Positions 5,346 through 5,953 of a DNA stretch of 5,953 bases are shown piece after piece. The notes beneath the pieces are model-generated. The model made no database searches. It was not told the DNA's origin and saw only the letters and a list, made by a program, of their open reading frames with translations. The position numbers and the translations under genes are program-made. The stretch's first letter is position 1. Each line of letters starts with the position of its first letter. Source of the DNA: UBA1138 sp036338615 (GTDB lineage: Bacteria; Gemmatimonadota; Gemmatimonadetes; Longimicrobiales; Gaopeijiaceae); assembly GCA_036338615.1 (NCBI GenBank), contig JAYZBT010000241.1:1-5953 (forward strand), given 5' to 3'.

Positions 5346-5953
5346 TCGATCTCGCGGTGGAGCTCTCTCAGACGGAGGAGCCGCTGGTCGCCGGCCGCGG
5401 TTCAGGATTTGCCCTGAGGGCTGTCGACGCGGATGGGATGAGCGGGGCGGGTGGAGGACGAGACGCCGATCGGCTCCTACACGTTTCGTACCGCACTGGC
5501 CGAGCCCACTCCTACGTCGGCGGTCGCTCGACTGGACAAACCCGCGGGATCGCTCCGATTCGCGTAGCGGAACGTCTCGGTCCGCTCGTTCGTCCGAGAG
5601 TCCGTGGAGTTCGCACGCGTTCTGGCCGCCGTGGAGCCTGACGTCGTCCTGCTCGATGTGCTGCCGAGGGGGATCACGCCCAAGGCGATCAGTAGCAGCT
5701 TTTCGCGATGAATAAGTATGGCGTCGTCCTGAATTCCGGTGACACTCGACGCGAAGTCAATGGCGGGCGGGGCGACGACGTCCGCGACCAGGCTGGTGCG
5801 TTCGGGCATCAGCGAGGCCATTCGCTCGTCTCTGATCTCGACGTATTTCTCTTCCACGGAGGCACCCATCCCAACAACAAGCCGCCTTGCACCAGGTCCG
5901 CGACGAGCCACACGAAGAACGTGGCACACAGCCCATCCCGGCGCTCCATGTAC
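5346..5953. other. Region without a convincing intact gene
   Basis: No frame here combines a good start, a ribosome binding site and a recognisable full domain. Coding-like stretches switch frame and strand. On +, one frame is coding-like from 5336 to about 5440, and another from 5442 to 5711 is broken by a TAG at 5565. On -, a CheW-like piece lies at about 5680-5869. A 46-codon - frame (5809-5949, open to the window edge) contains a membrane-helix-like stretch, TFFVWLVADLVQGGLLLGW. This fits decayed gene remnants or an intergenic region with chance shadows. Confidence 0.4.
5477..5869 (-). pseudogene. Possible CheW-like remnant
   Basis: Read from ATG 5869, residues 17-56 (SLMPERTSLVADVV, then PAIDFASSVTGIQDDAILIH) resemble the C-terminal half of a CheW domain, whose proteins couple chemoreceptors to the CheA kinase. 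The conserved look ends at about EKLL (57-60). Beyond that the frame becomes Ser/Thr/Arg-rich and reads like antisense sequence down to the stop at 5477. The N-terminal half of a CheW domain is missing, and there is no clear ribosome binding site. If genuine, it is a truncated or frameshifted gene. The resemblance is short and could be accidental. Confidence 0.2.

Noticed and set aside
5236..5715. 159-codon + strand frame right of the permease
   Set aside because: It is Arg/Ser/Trp-rich, low-complexity sequence with no domain, and other frames in the same stretch look more protein-like.
5708..5953. + strand frame from ATG 5708 open to the right edge (starts MNKYGVVLNSGD)
   Set aside because: Its third positions are less G/C-rich than the opposing - strand frame, there is no ribosome binding site, and the product has no recognisable domain. 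The ATGA overlap with the preceding stop may be chance.

Overview
The window is high-GC bacterial DNA with G/C-rich third codon positions. It comes from a Gram-negative-type (outer-membrane) bacterium, because it encodes an MCE-type lipid transport system that ends in a lipoprotein. The style of the secreted amidohydrolase and of the fused permease would suit a Gemmatimonadota-, Acidobacteriota- or Deltaproteobacteria-like lineage, but this is an impression and the window does not prove it.

Left part (1-1585, + strand): after a strong inverted repeat at the left edge, one gene encodes an exported 494-residue amidohydrolase of the N-acyl-D-amino-acid deacylase (D-aminoacylase) type. Most of its fold and C-terminal motifs are intact, but the His-x-His metal motif is absent and the bridging Cys appears to be His. 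A run of G tracts able to form a G-quadruplex sits on its stop codon. A 166-base junction to the convergent operon holds a 37-codon candidate small ORF and a small perfect hairpin, but no clear T-tailed terminator.

Middle part (5233 down to 1752, - strand): four tightly packed genes form one operon, read in this order: a STAS-MlaE fusion permease, an MlaF-like ABC ATPase, a single-domain MCE (MlaD-like) protein with a long coiled-coil tail, and a PqiC/YmbA-type auxiliary lipoprotein. The junctions are a TGATG overlap, a 1-base gap and a second TGATG overlap. Together they describe a lipid transporter: permease and ATPase in the inner membrane, an MCE ring with a helical needle across the periplasm, and a lipoprotein probably at the outer membrane. 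It combines a Mla-like core with a Pqi-like distal part.

Right part (5234-5953): there is no convincing intact gene. Two perfect inverted repeats lie just upstream of the permease and are candidate control sites. Beyond them, coding-like fragments switch frame and strand, including a CheW-like piece on the - strand and a receiver-domain-like piece on the + strand. These look like decayed sequence or chance shadows.

I found no RNA gene, CRISPR array or insertion sequence.
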